This document shows, piece after piece, positions 20,711 to 34,929 of a DNA stretch of 50,000 nt; positions within the stretch are counted from its first letter, which is position 1, and every line of letters begins with the position of its first letter. Source of the DNA: Bugula neritina (Eukaryota; Bryozoa; Gymnolaemata; Cheilostomatida; Bugulidae); assembly GCA_964035545.1 (NCBI GenBank), contig OZ037770.1:13220642-13270641 (forward strand). Direction: 5' to 3'. The notes beneath the pieces are model-generated. The model was given only the letters and a program-made list of their open reading frames with translations. It searched no databases and had not been told where the DNA came from. Position numbers and translations under genes: made by a program.

Positions 20711-20880
20711 CGAGTGGATTTGGCAACTACCCAACTAATGTAACGCAATATAGTTTGTGTTCCTATTTCCGATTGAGACGGAATATACGTAGCTGGTTGG
20801 AATGCAATAAAGAGACCATCAACTTATTTATTGCTACGGTAACTGGGCAGAGCAATTACGAGCTAGCGCAGACGTCTTGA
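20711..20880 (-). promoter_or_regulatory. Probable non-coding first exon and promoter region of the unknown gene
   Basis: On the minus strand a consensus donor (CACTCG then GTAAGT) starts an intron at 20710 that would run to the acceptor at 20242. The stretch 20711-20880 is more GC-rich than its surroundings and carries CG dinucleotides and a GACGTC (CRE-like) core at 20870-20875. A second possible donor (CAG then GTATAG) is at 20498. The 64-codon open frame on the plus strand here (20686-20880) is probably a shadow of this exon. The transcription start is not defined. Confidence 0.45.
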
Positions 20881-20899
20881 TAGTTATTTTATTCTCAAT

Positions 20900-23800
20900 T
20901 AATTACGTAAACAGCTGTTTAATATTGTTTGATGACATGTCCTTTGGGTTAGTGCGTTTGTCACTAAAACCTGCAGCAGCAAAACTTGTGTCAGTAAAAA
21001 ACCCAATTTGAAAATGCATAGGTATGATTTGTGAATCGTGAATGTAAGCTTTTTATTTTAGTCTCATTTAAATTTCTAGCACATGCATTAGATTGAAAAT
21101 ATGAGCCTTAATTTATTCAGAAATCATTAGATCCGCTACTGTAACTCAAGCAGTTGCTTAAAATGATAATTGCTAGATACATAAATAGATATAGGGAGGG
21201 TGTGGGAGGGAGGCTGTACGTTGTTAATTGGTATTAATTTCAGTAATCAATTAGATGATGAAATAGGACCTGCGTAATTATCTTTTCCCAAGGTTTGAGT
21301 AAATCCGGTTTCTAGCGACAAACATGGCTTCTAGGAGCAGGCATTAGGTAACAAACAAGGGGAAATAAATCAGCCTAAGAATGAATATGGACTGAACAAC
21401 TTTTTAAGCTTATGGTAAACCTATTAACTAAAGCCTAAAAATTTTGACATTGTCTCTTTATAGGCAAATTGCAGGCATAGATGGCCTTGAATGACATTGA
21501 AATACTCAGGAAATGCACTGTTTAGTCAAGAAAGTGGAAAGTTTTTGAGTAAATTATGTTGGCATGTCATTTATATCAGATTTACTGCAGTGCTGCCAGC
21601 TTCCATGGCCAAAGCTCACTATCCCAGTGTCTTCATTTCATTTATTGTAAGATTGCTTAGTTGTCATAGCAACAGCTATAATCAAACTCTGCTGCAACAG
21701 GCCCAGTGGTGGAATAATTAGTAAAATGTAGTAGATTTACGTCACTACGGTGGTTTCTCTCTGGGGCGTAGATACAATCTTTTACTATGTTTAGCATTAT
21801 AACACGGTGAGAAAGTGCCATTAAATTGCTTTTATGAACTTCAAACTAAATTTTGTGGGGGCTTAATGGTTTACAAAGTAACGTGAGACAAATTATGACA
21901 ATTGCGTATTACCATACGTAGAGCTACATATTCTAGTGCTGGGAACAAACTACTGATCAGCTGGTATACTGTGAGATTTTCTAACTTTTTGACATTTTTT
22001 CTTGTAGGTCAACTATAGAATTTTCTCATACAAAGTTGAGAGAGTCTCTAGTATGTAAACAGAATAGAAGTATATGCAGTAAGTTAAATACTTGATGGAT
22101 TTAAGGATTTCCTTATAAGTTATTAAGAACATGACCAATCAAAGCTCACAGCTTATAATTGCGTTGAGTTCTAAATTATTACGTAATTGTATTAAGTAGG
22201 CTTCAAAATGGCACGTTTTGGCAAACGTTCAAGTCATGGCAGCTCCGTTGCTGCCTGGTGGTCTTGAGGGTCAGCATGTGATTCGCAAGTTTAAATAACA
22301 TTATATCAATAGCTGCTATTCCGTTACCTTTTGTTTTTAGCTTGTTTATAAATATTATTCTTAGATCGTTTGATTGAAATATATAACATTCCGAGATTGT
22401 TATACTTCTCTTATGAAACTCACTGAACTTCACATTCAATTTCGAATTTAATTTGGCAACCTTCCAAGATATAGAACAGGCAGCAGAAATATCAATTCTC
22501 AAGGCAGCTAATTGCATGCGTTATGTAAGAGTTCGAGCTAAACATATTCCACGCATCTGTGTAATTTAATTAATTATTGCATGGAGCAATCTTAGGCATC
22601 ATGAGACTCCCTTGGCAGCCTGCCAACTTTCATCACGCTCAGTTCATTCATCCCACTACCTTTTATTAATACAAATCTATGCTACAGAAACAAAACTTAT
22701 GGAAATGTTTTGTTGCATGGAAAACTGACAGCTCCAACAAAAGATTACTATGGAAAAATCCACGACTCTATTCCAGTTGACGATTGATAATAGTGGAATA
22801 TACTATTGTCTTTCTCAACAAAACTGCAAGCAATTGAAATAGTGAATTTAAATATTTAAACTATGTCAACATCTTTGCTACTTTTATGTATTATAGATTA
22901 TCACTGCTGATGTGACTTGGTGCATGTATGAACGTTTTTCACAATTGGAAATGCATCATAGTTATGATTTGTCTGATTGGTACAGACTGGTTAGTGATGC
23001 ACAAGTTGATCATGCTAGTTGATTGTAGGAGAAATCATTATAAAATCTATCCGTATGACTGTTACTATTAATAGCTTAGGGGAAAGAAATCCCCTTAATA
23101 ATGAGATGACACATTAAGACTTTATCATATAAAGTGTATCATCGTTTTAGGATGAAGATATTAGGATATAATAAATCATAAAAGTTGTGCTTTATGTGTA
23201 GTATCAAAGATTACACTTCATCTAGGCTACAAAATATATCATAAAATGCTTACCTTCAAGTATAATACTTCTGTGCTGGTATAAGTTAGTGAACTGGTGT
23301 AATTTAAACTATCAGAATACTGATAGCTTGTCCGCAGTAGTTCCAAGGTTTTAGAATTACACAACTGTAATTCACTCCTGTACTGTTCTGTCTATTTGCT
23401 TTACTCCAACAGCTAATTCTTTGTAATTAAACAGCAGCCGTTGCTAGACACAACTCTTCATTTGGACTGCTGCCAAGGCTGTATGTTCCGGTACATTAAT
23501 CAATTATATGCTTCTTAACAGACATCGTAGCCTTAGGCCTTCATTTACATGCCTTTTCTATGGATATTTACTAGTTGTGGTTGGGGGAGTATAGAATCTC
23601 AGTCTAGGAAAGGAATGCGTTTTATTTACCTAACAATGCAACTGTACTGTGATTGGAGTAGCCTATTGTTTCTTAACAATGCTTAAGCCATGATTCGTGG
23701 AGCTCATTTCTTAATGATTTATTAATAGACCACAATTCACGTCAATGATATTGATCCCTGATAATCCTAATATGGCAGCTACAATACACTGCGACCTTTA

Positions 23801-25480
23801 CTGCTAAATGTTCTTTAAGCAATAAACTTTTGTTGATAATAATGTATAAAATTTGAAAGAAAGGAGAAATATGTGTTAGAATTTTCTGATTGTTGTATTA
23901 AAAAAGCAAATTAAATCACAACACAATAATGATTTGAATTTTGAAATCTAATTTAGATCTAAATGAAACTGTCTACTAAACTCATCTTTATGTCTAGTCA
24001 GTTAGTCAACTTTGACATCTTTCAATTTTTTTTAATTGTTTGGCAGACAACTGTTGACATAAGCTCTGTGATTCCAGGGTAAGGGGTATGAAAACAATAT
24101 ATCCACTCTATCAACAACTCATTAGTTACTGCCTGCAAGAGCTATGTTTAGACTACAGGCTGTCTACTAGAACATAGTAACTGGTCATCTCTGTAGTGGT
24201 TGACCGGTCATTTGGGGACACACGAATTTTATCAACAGTTCATTATGAAATAATAGTGATTGTCTAGAAAATGATGATACCAGGAATAATATAACATCAA
24301 TGCAATGCTGTTAATCATTGATGACCTCAAGGATATGTATTGCTTACATAGTAGAGGTACAGTGAGTGTAGATGCTATCAATTGTTTTGACTGGCCATAG
24401 CAACGGCAAACTTAACAAATAATGTCAGGACAGAAAAAACTACAAAACTCAAAACAATTTGACAGACAGTTAGAGTAAAACAAAAAGTTTTCTGGCATCT
24501 GAATGATTGAATAATGCCAAAACATAAAAATAAAGTTTGCTGTTTTATACGTTAATGTCTAGCAACGGTCAAATAGCTGAAAATTTGAATTTTAAATTTA
24601 CTTGAGATTTGATGGACAGCTTCCTGCATATAGTGTGACTGAAAACAAGTTTGATGAGAGGAAAGTGTTATCTGCAAAGAGATTTAAAACTGCTACTTTA
24701 GAAATATGTTTGTAATTCATTAAGCAAAGTTTCTTTATGTAACCTAGAGTTAAGATGCACACTCTGTCATGCTCAAGTCACTTTGCATAACATAAAAGTT
24801 GAAGATTGGAAAAAGTCAGTAATTTTGGAAAATTTAGACTGCCAGGTAAGGTAGGTAAGTTACTAGAGAAATGTGAACAAACCTTTATTTTAGCAAAGTG
24901 TAGTAAAAACAGGTTACATTAGCCCAGGGTCACAGACTAAAATTCATACAAGGAAAATTAAAGAACTGGGACTATTGAAAGTTCCTTGTTGCTGCACTTA
25001 CAAAAAATGTTCACATCTGTTGAGCAAAGCAGTTGCTGAATTATTTAACTCAGTTTGACTATGTTTTGCCGCTACGCAAATATTACATTGTACAGTGACA
25101 CTCTGTTGAGGCCAGCTAGGTGTGTCGAATATTAAAATTATGTCACATTATGAGAATAATGTTTACATGATATCTGCTATATTTAGTTGCCCGATGAAAC
25201 TAGTGATCCATAACTGAAGTTAGAGATTACCATTAGCCTGATGTGTGAATGATGGATTGTCGTTAGCTTTTCTATTCTCTTGGTTGAACTCCGTTTCAAC
25301 TTTCACAGAATTACTGAATTTTTGTCTGAATGTTTTTAAAAAAAATAATTTTTGCTTTTTTGTCTAAAAGTTGCCAGAATTGCAAGTTTGACTTTCGATC
25401 GACTCAGCCAAGCACCAGCTGCGGAAATGGAAACTTTCTGCATAAAAGTACAGCCGCCTCGTGTCTATCAACCATGTGCA
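20900..25480. other. Intergenic, no gene seen
   Basis: No exon with recognisable protein similarity on either strand, no RNA gene, and no clear repeat array. The open frames at 21491-21721 and 22203-22517 have no supporting features. Confidence 0.55.
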
Positions 25481-25486
25481 GAGAAG

Positions 25487-25863
<377 letters not shown>

Positions 25864-25879
25864 GTGCTGGTTATAGGTC

Positions 25880-28080
25880 ATGTTGGAACTGCAAGTGCAA
25901 TTTTTTAGGGCTTTGCATGTCAAACTAGTAATTAGTATTCTTATCCCATTGAAATACGAAAAAAAGGAAGTAATCATATTGACTGACGTCAGCCAATGAA
26001 AGGCACTGTAACTGATTGTCCTTAATGATAGCACAGGGAAGTACAAATGACTGTAACCAAAGGAATGATGCTACGGTTACAATGGGTTACAATGATGAGT
26101 CATTGGATTAATTCAATTATTCATTTGATGTGAGATTATGTCACTCAGTACCTGCTGCACTCGGCACACATAGTTCTAGGGCTTTATACAACTTGGGTTC
26201 AGTGAAGATTGTCTCCCCATGAAAGTACTAAAAGTAGGTCTAGTCTTTGAGTTACAGCAGAAACTCAGTTGGCTACACTAAAACCATCTCTTCAATCACA
26301 GCTGCCTCATTGATAAAATTCTCTACTGTTAGAGTTTATTTGCTTAGCTTGAGAATCGAGAACAGTAGGCGTTTATATGTTTTGTATGTAAATATGTAGG
26401 AACAGTAAAAGGCTATTGTGTTGTGGGTTTGAGAAGCACTTACTTAGATGCAAGTACCTAACAACCCAACCCATCGTGTAGTATGTTAATGAGTTGTGGC
26501 TAGTATTTACAACTGCCATAGCAATATCGATCACATTGTATTAATAAAGATTACAGCCGAAGGCCAGTTTACTATGCTTGTTGTATATTATTGCGTACAA
26601 TGCCATATATGAATGGAAATTTTCCACTGCTGCATTAACTTATAGTACTAACATAAGAATCTCATTTAACCACAGTAAATACGAGATGATGACCTTGTTG
26701 ATTATTGAAAAGAAATTAGAATTCTCGGAATAAATGTTTTAGCTTGAAAACCCGAACCAATCCTTGTATTATGATAAGACTCTTGTAGCCAAACTTCTTT
26801 AAATAGAAACTTTAAAGGGGGTAATATCAACGCCTCAAACTTCCATTAGCAGCAAATGAAACTTGTGGAGCTTGTGCTTCATGTTTCTGAAATAGCTGAT
26901 AGCTTGCTTGCTATTGCATGGCTATCAAATTTCTACGCTGGAATTAAGGCTATGTAAAGAAGCTGCAGCTTTAGTACAGTTTTACAATGAGATTTTGTGA
27001 GATTTTCCATCAATACTTGTGGTGAACACCACTATAAAATAAATAAAAAACTTCTCTATATGCCCAAAGCTGGATTTATGGGCTTATATGAGAGATTTCG
27101 AAGGCACTTTAAACATTTCATTGAAGAGCTACAACTTGTACTAAGGAACTTTCTCAGGTGGGATAACTCCTGGAAGAGAATTTGAAGAAGGCGTGGCCTG
27201 TGACATGGCAATATTCTCACTTTATAACTATAAAAGCAGCTTCAGTGAATTATCTTAACATACATGACACTTATAATGGTACTGCTGACTCTAACAGTTG
27301 AGAAAGTAGCTAAACCTTGCAAACTAAAATATAATATATTATATTATATAATATATAATCTAAAGTATTTAAAATGTAATCTATAATCAAAATGATTAGA
27401 TTTATACAATACAATATAATATCATGGTATAATATGCATAGGTAGAATAAGCAGTGCAACGTATAGTAGTAATACGTAATATAATATACGGCGGTAAAAT
27501 GCAATGTAATATGCAATATATAGTATATAATTTAATAGTTTTGTTATATAGCTTACTATATAATATGTATAGCATAGTAATATTTAAACAGCTTATAATT
27601 ATACGCTGAGTGTCACTAAAACTATCATTAACTTATTTGCCGTTTAATTCTAATTATCCTTAAAGTGTGCTGAGCAAAGCAGGAGTTATATAGCTGTAAC
27701 ATATTAATTATATGCAGTTATACTACATGCATGTTAATTATGCCTTCATTATGTAAATACCACATACCACAAATACCTTTACATTCTCAGACGCAAAGCT
27801 GGTCTATCTCATAGCATCTTCTGGCCATATAGTAGGTTATTGCATAGATAGCCTGAGGTTTCTGCTGCTGCTATGTGGTATTTATAGGGTCATGGTAGCA
27901 CATAGCCACCGAAATAATAACATTGATGATTAGGAAATGTGGTAATTACTAATTAGTAGAAGTACACAGATTGAATGAGGAAAAGTAACCTTTAGTAGGA
28001 GCACATTGACTTTGTTGATAGACCTGTTCATTTCAGATGATATGTAATATAATATCATATATACATTGAACTATAGTTTC
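25880..28080. other. Intergenic, no gene seen
   Basis: AT-rich DNA. The segment 27325-27560 is low-complexity, made of TATAATATA-like words. No exon, RNA gene or element boundary is recognisable. Confidence 0.55.
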
Positions 28081-28107
28081 AGTTCAGTATATATATATTA
28101 CTATTAT

Positions 28108-28110
28108 TAT

Positions 28111-28186
<76 letters not shown>
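28108..28186. repeat. AT microsatellite
   Basis: (ATT)n and then an (AT)n run of about 70 bp in intergenic DNA. Confidence 0.95.
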
Positions 28187-28189
<3 letters not shown>

Positions 28190-28191
<2 letters not shown>

Positions 28192-31100
28192 TGGTAAATA
28201 AGAAAAGCAGTAGCAGGAAGCTCCATGTGTAATGAGACATTGTTACTTATCCTTTATTCAAACTATCAATTGTTATACATATGTTTATTATAAGGATTAT
28301 ATCTTTACACTCCCAGCCCTTAATTCATACACTTAACACCCCAATAGTGTTGCGTAACTATATTCACACAGTAAGCTAAGTAGCACAAGTTCACAAACTT
28401 AAGAAGCTGACATATAGATGGGGGGGGGGTTGGAGTGCCAGTGTACTAGAGAGGGAGGTATGGCTACACATGCAGCGGAATATCACAGAGATGCTCTCAT
28501 GCCACTCTGTGGGTGTTTGGATAAGATAGCTGTAGAAACTAGAAAGTAGATCAATGTAGTATGTAAGGCAAAACTTTTTAAGATAAAGCAGAGAAAGTAT
28601 AGACAAAAAAAGTACGCTAAAAACAAAAACTTATAGACAAAAAGATGTTGAGAACAAAGAGCAACGGAGCAAAAAGCACCAATATTACATAATGCAGTAT
28701 AATTCTTTGGGCTGATTAGCACGTTGCTAGAGAAGCAAATGCGAACCACATTTACCACAGATGGAGTCTATATTATGTTGGTTGTGACTGAATTTTCCTT
28801 AACTTACATCATTGCAATATCTTGAGCATGTAAACCACTTGGTTAGCTTTGCTCAGATTATCTAAAATATTTCAGTTGACATTTGAGAAGCTGCTTAGGT
28901 CAACAGGTATCTAAGCAACACAATAAAACTCTTCATTTTATTGAATATTCAAATTCACAGCTGTTACTTTTACTAGCAGTTAACAGCTTTTATAGCAGCT
29001 AAATTCGTCACGGCATGAAATATTTCTTTCTCCCAGCTTTAGCGCTTTTTCTTTGATAAATTCTCACAAATTCTAACTTCTAAACTTTACTTGTGAGTAA
29101 TTTGTTTTGAAAATTAAATTCATGCAGTTCGTAAATGAAAATTTATTAATTTAATTCTTCATAATTGTAGCTATAATGTCTGAGTGAATGCCAAACTTTT
29201 GAATGGCAGCCAGATTCCAAAATAGAAAGTGCCAAGTTGGATATATTAGCTTAGGTTAGATTTTTTTTATTATATACTTACATCTCTTCCTTAGTTAATG
29301 TGCATATATACTATACTTACTCATGTAGATATACTATACTTACTGTATCTATAGTGTGTATATATATTATATACTTACTCTAGCTAGTGCTTGTAGATAT
29401 ACTATATACTTACTCTAGCTATATAGTGTAGATATACTATACTTACTCTAGCTATAGTGTAGGTATACTACACTTACTATAGCTATATAGTGTATATATA
29501 CTATACTTACTATAGCTATTGTTTAGGTCATAGCAGTAATTTAGCTGCTAGTGTTAAAAGGAAAGCCATGTAGGCACACGTGGTGCAGAGATTTGCTCTA
29601 CATAATACTGAACCAAAAACGTTTGATTTGTATTTGCCTTCCCCTTGTAATTGGATTGCGTTCTGCATCCACCACTTGACTTGAAGCTCTAACATTTTTT
29701 ATTCTATACCCTCCAATGTGTAAAACAATCTGTCTGATCAATATTTAATGCTGTGAAATGTCTTTTTTTAGCAATTTTGCCGTTTGATATTGCAAAATGC
29801 ATAATTGAACCTAAAGCCTTATCATGACATAAACAATTCAACAGGGAAGGTGTCAAAAGCCCTTCAAATTTGACAAATGTGAAGCCTTAACTCTATCAAA
29901 TAATTTTCAGTCACTTTTCTGCTCCAGCATTATAATAAGTTCTTTATTAATTTATAATTATCTATTTTTAATCAAGGTTAAAGACAGGAGCAGGGCTGAT
30001 GAAATCTGGTTGATTGTGGAAGTTGCCCTCAAATAGTTTATACATGCGTTCTATTCCCAGACTATCAGCTCTCATGTGTGTAAGGGTTGTTTCCATACCA
30101 ACTCTAACTTATAGCAAAAATCGTTAGGCAACTTTTTGCTAAATAATTAAACATGTCTGCCAGAATGTTTTGCAATAACTCTCATAAATTATTTAGCAAT
30201 ATTTCCTGTTGATGGAATATGTTGATTGAAATATGGTAATTTTAATTTCAATGTTGTGTTACCCTTGTTACTGGTTGAAATATGCTAGGTTAGTTAGCCT
30301 GAGCTCTCAAGTGTCGAGAGAGAGGGGGTAGGAGGGTCTCCCCGTATGCAAGGTCAGTGCAGCCGTAGAAAGATATATGCTTCAAGGCCCCAGGTGTGTT
30401 TAAACCACAGTTCCCTGAATTTCTTACTCATAATGGGATAAATTTAGATTTTCAATAACATGTTGTTAGAAAAATGTTAATAATTGAAGAGATTTGACAT
30501 GTATTACACTGAATCATGAGAATAGAATTCTAGTATCTGGTACTGAGAGAAAGCAAGGAACCTCCAGTGGCCAGGTCACATGACTCATGAGTTCAAGGTC
30601 ATTATTTTCCATAGTCAAGTTAATCTTTCTTTTTGACAGAAGTTCTTACTGGCTGATTTGTGGTAGAGAGAGGAATGAGAATGATCAGCCTAAAGCATTT
30701 CAGTCTTTTGTTTCCACATGCTAATAATATGTGATTGGCAAAAAATTACAAATTATATATAAACTGGAAACAAAAAATTTCAAGTGACAGCCATAATAAG
30801 TGGCTGTATATGGAAAGATAGTAAAATATTTAGTAGTAATTATCAATGCAGCCTATTTTTGCATTCTACAATGTTGAAAACAAAAAACTGAAAAAAGTTA
30901 TGATTTTAATACAGACCAAACAAGAATGATGTTCAGCTAATTATATTAAGATTTTAGTATTTACAATCAAATATTGTGCCTCAACACAGAACAGTAATAA
31001 GATATAAAAAGAAGGGTCTATCAGAACTAAAAACTGTGAAATCAAATATAAAAAAATAAAAATAAATTACAAAACTGGTGTCAAATAAAAATAAAAAGTA

Positions 31101-31785
31101 TCGCACTTTATGTTTTAGTATTTTTTTATAGGCTGTTGTAATAAAATATATTCCATAAAAAAGAAACAGGTAATTGTGGTATTTCATAAACTACAGAATA
31201 TAGTAACTTGAATTGTTTTAACTGTGCTGTATTAAAATAATTAGTGATATCTATAATTTCTACTAGTAAAATTGAAAGATAAAAAATTAATTTGAAATAA
31301 AACAATACTCTTGTATAAATATATATGGGGAGAAAAACAAAAATATAATGAATTAATAGGCATCAATGCTGGTACATGATTTAAAAACTAGATTATGTGT
31401 TATAATTTGCTGTTTATTTCTTAGAAATCACAGAACAGGTTTGCCAAAAAATAAATAATACCAAATAAAAACAGAATAAATGGAGGAAAGTTGGAACGAA
31501 TCCTAAACACAGCTTCTCATGTTAACATGATGTCTAGAATATAGATGCCATAAGTCAACTGATTTCAGATACTCCTAGTGTTAGAGGTCAGGAATCCTTC
31601 AAATCACGAATATTAGAGCAAGGTGAAGGCCATACAGTCTGTAAAATCTCAACTTCCCGCCTCCCATAACTGCAATATAAAGAACCCATGCTTAGTTTCC
31701 ATAGCAATAAGGTTAGACTACGGAGCTTTTCGAAAATAACAAGAATAAAAGACAGATCTTCAAACCATCCCCAATCTCTCCACAT
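28190..31785. other. Intergenic with one degenerate repeat block
   Basis: No gene is recognisable. At 29300-29525 there are about seven imperfect copies of a 30-33-bp unit containing ATATACTATACTTACTCTAG. A poly(G) run of ten is at 28420-28429. The rest is unremarkable AT-rich sequence. Confidence 0.55.
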
Positions 31786-31790
31786 CTTAA

Positions 31791-31998
31791 TGCAAGTTCA
31801 TAGCCACTATCCCTGTGAGAAACCCTGATGGAAAGGGTTCTTGTCAAAGCGGGCTAAGGACTTACTCATATGTGGCACAGGAGTAATTATGACTGGATGC
31901 TCTTCCTAACATCACCAATGGCCTTTACTGGGGTTCGAAACCATGACTTTGTGTTTACTAAGCCAAATGATCTAACCCCCTAGACCACGGCTGCAGCC
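31791..31998 (-). mobile_element. tRNA-derived SINE, copy 2, with target-site duplication
   Basis: A 208-bp reverse-strand copy. Read on the minus strand it starts GGCTGCAGCCGTGGTCTAGG (A-box-like), followed by a B-box-like GGTTTCGAACCCC, the central block GATGTTAGGAAGAGCATCCA, and a tail with CCCTTTCCATCAGGG. The flanks carry a 16-bp target duplication with two mismatches, TCTCTCCACATCTTAA at 31775-31790 and TCTCTCCCTATCTTAA at 31999-32014. This defines both ends. Confidence 0.92.
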
Positions 31999-32019
31999 TC
32001 TCTCCCTATCTTAACATCT

Positions 32020-32700
32020 CAAGTGTTTTTAAAACTTTTAATGGAATGTTTTGGTTGGGATGTTATTACAGAGAATTTGACACAAGTACATTTATCAGCG
32101 AGTACAGCCAGTTTGCTGGCATTAGAGGTACTTGTATGCATCAAGAGGTCGTAAAACTGTAGCTTGTCCAAAATACTTATGCAAGTCTATTATGATGTTG
32201 ATTGGCTGACATTTTTTCCACAACACTTCCAGAAAGCTCTGTTGAATCACAGATGTTACCAGAGTGCATTATGATTTGTTCAGTGAGCCAACATGTAACT
32301 CACATATACAATGTTACAACACGCTGTAGAAGTCCTTGTGTGCTGTATGATGATAGAGTGCTGCAACAGTTAACTAAAGTTCACAATAACTTTCGGCATT
32401 CACTTCCTCAAAACATCTCTTCTATAGAATCATTCCACTAACACAAAAGGTTAAACCACCTGCTATGAGCTGTCCAGGCTACTAAGGCAGTCATGGAAAG
32501 AGGTCTAAATGAAAAGGGGAGTTTGTGGCACGTGACAGTTTGAAAACATTTGCTGAGACTGTTGAATTTAAATGACCAGCAATTTCGCTTTGAGTTGAGT
32601 TATAAACTGGTATTAAGTTTCAAGTTTGTAGGAGGTAAGTAAGTGCTCCACATTTGTATCTTTCACTTTCCAGCCAGTACAGAGTCATGTACAGAAAAAC
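32020..32700. other. Spacer between two inverted SINEs
   Basis: An open stretch on the plus strand (about 32202-32441, 79 codons) lies here. It has no ATG at its start and no family resemblance. I do not call it a gene. Confidence 0.5.
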
Positions 32701-32709
32701 ATTATGGTG

Positions 32710-32917
32710 GGGAGCAGCCGTGGTTTAGTGGTTAGAGCACTGGCTTAGTAAACACAAGGTCATGGGTTTGAATCCCAGTAAAGGTCATTGGTGATGTTAG
32801 GAAGAGCATCCAGTCATAATTTCTCCTGTGCTCATCTTAATAAGTCTTTAGCCTGCTTTAAAAAAACCCTTTCTATCAGGTGTTCTCACGGGGATAGTGA
32901 CTGTAAGTATAGAAAGG
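32710..32917 (+). mobile_element. tRNA-derived SINE, copy 3, with target-site duplication
   Basis: Plus-strand copy of 208 bp, the same length as copy 2. It has A-box-like GTGGTTTAGTGGTTAGAGCA, B-box-like GGGTTTGAATCCC, and the central block GATGTTAGGAAGAGCATCCA. An exact 8-bp duplication TTATGGTG flanks it (32702-32709 and 32918-32925). The tRNA-like head has promoter boxes but no complete cloverleaf, so it is a SINE and not a tRNA gene. Confidence 0.93.
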
Positions 32918-33324
32918 TTATGGTGTGTCGTACAGTGATATCCTGCTCTGTGTAGAGTCTATATATCTGCAGAGATATATATCCCTGATAGAGACCAGCA
33001 GTATTGTGTACCAGTATATAATATACATAGAGGTATTGCTCAATGTTTATCAACCCACTGAATGTGATTCACACAGTTCTGGTGGTAGCCGTACACCTTA
33101 CCACAGCCTTCTCACCTGTCATAAACACATCCAAATGTCTGGTATACGAGTGAGCAAGAGTTTACTGCAGTTTTGTATCACAGATGGAGTTACTTACCTT
33201 TTTCTTCTCCAGTAGTGAATTCTTCTCAGTGTCCTGCCTCCTCCTATCTATCGAATCCTACAGTAACATCATATGAACAGCAAAATGGGTTACAAATTCT
33301 TATACTGTGACATTTAATTTACTT

Positions 33325-33510
33325 TGGCCATAGCTTTAGGAGCAGTAGTGAAGAAATTGAGATAGCCTAAGTTCTTTTTTATTATTAAATTTTAGTTTGG
33401 GGCACAGATTAAAATTATTGCGAGAACATAACTTCTTTTGCTACATTTGTAATATAGAACACAGGCTTTTCTCAATCTCTCTATTACTGCACCTACCCCC
33501 AAATCACGAG
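33325..33510 (+). repeat. Interspersed repeat, copy 2 of a diverged pair
   Basis: Homologous to 18229-18412 in the same orientation; see that entry for the shared words. The end lies in a C-rich stretch (CACCTACCCCCAAATCACGA). Confidence 0.65.
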
Positions 33511-33519
33511 ATATTCACA

Positions 33520-34900
33520 GTGTTGTAATAGAAAGAAAAGAAAACACTAAAACTAGAATTATAAAGAAACAACAGGCCTATGTGATTATATTCAATTAAT
33601 TCTTCAATATTTAAAGCCAGATTGTGGTATTATACTTCCTTGAGATGAAGGATTAAAGTGAAAGTGAAAAACAAGACAGAAAGGTGAAGTGAAAACTGCA
33701 GACACACAGTGAGTGTTGATAGACAGAAAAGAGTTGTTAGCTTTAGAGAATAGATGTGGCACACTACACACATTGGAAGGGTGGGTGAAACACCCCCCCC
33801 CTCTTACTAACACACACTCAACAGTTGCAAACCCTAACCTGTTACTTTAGCTGGTTCAAGTTCCTAAAATTTATAAATAGGAGATAAAATTTAAAACAAT
33901 CACACAGTAAAGTACACATTCTTTCAACACAACTATCTAAGTCTCTGTTTTGTTCATTCATTCAACAAAAACACACCATGCAAAGCGCTTCAATGTAAAG
34001 GTGGTCAACTTGAGATAAAATTCTTTTACATTATGGCTAATTCCTATATTTTCAAGTCCCAAAAGTAGCCTCTTTATTTACACATACCCCCCCCCCCATA
34101 ACAGCAACAGAATAAAAAGCAGACGTTAAAAGTTATCTCCCCCAACCTTTCCACGATCACATTCAATGTTTAGGCATGAAAATCGATTCTAGATTACGTC
34201 ACAAATTCCTTTTAGTAAATATAATGCATAAAACACAGGATAAACTGTTAAACACGCCTCATTCAGATACTGGAGTATCATAGTGGACTACTGAAGCCTC
34301 TGTTTTCACATTCTCTTTGTTTTTTCCACGATTAGAAACACTACACAAGATATTCAAATTACTAAACCAATACTAGCTGTTCACATTGTATTTGATAGTA
34401 TTAATCAATTTGTGGGAATCATAATATACAGTTGAGTGACAGCCGTGTTTAAATTTAAATGTTCTACTCTGTTCTACACAAAGTGCCAATATTTAAATTA
34501 AACTAGTTTAATGAAGTCAATTCTAGCTGTTCTGGCAACAGTAGGATCATTGTGCTGCAATATTTAGCAACAAAAAATTGTTTACTGATAAATTGTATCC
34601 ACATCTAGGGTTGTTTGCTGCTGAATTGTTTATATGGTTTACATACAAATGATTGGACAGCTGCCACCACCATAGCTGCAATAGCAGCTACTAAATATTT
34701 ATATCATTAATAATACAGATGCCAGTTAGAAAACAATTGCCGCCAGTTGGACTCCCAGATGTAATGGTAATTTAGATCCTTCCAAGCTAAAGAGTTTGAT
34801 ACGAGAGACAATTAGTGCAAGATTAGTGCAGGCTATTGAGATAATGTTTTTGTTATTAGTTGACATTTCCTTAGATGATATCTGTTAAGTGTCCATTAAC
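33520..34900. other. Intergenic, no gene seen
   Basis: No exon is recognisable. Two poly(C) runs are present, at 33791-33800 and 34086-34097. Confidence 0.55.
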
Positions 34901-34929
34901 TGAGTCAAGGTAGCCCGAGAACTAACACA

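Noticed and set aside
20686-20880. 64-codon plus-strand protein
   Set aside because: Probably the antisense shadow of the first non-coding exon of the minus-strand gene, which has a consensus GTAAGT donor here.
32710-32800. tRNA gene
   Set aside because: A-box and B-box-like words are present, but no complete cloverleaf. The same 208-bp sequence recurs with target duplications, so it is a SINE.
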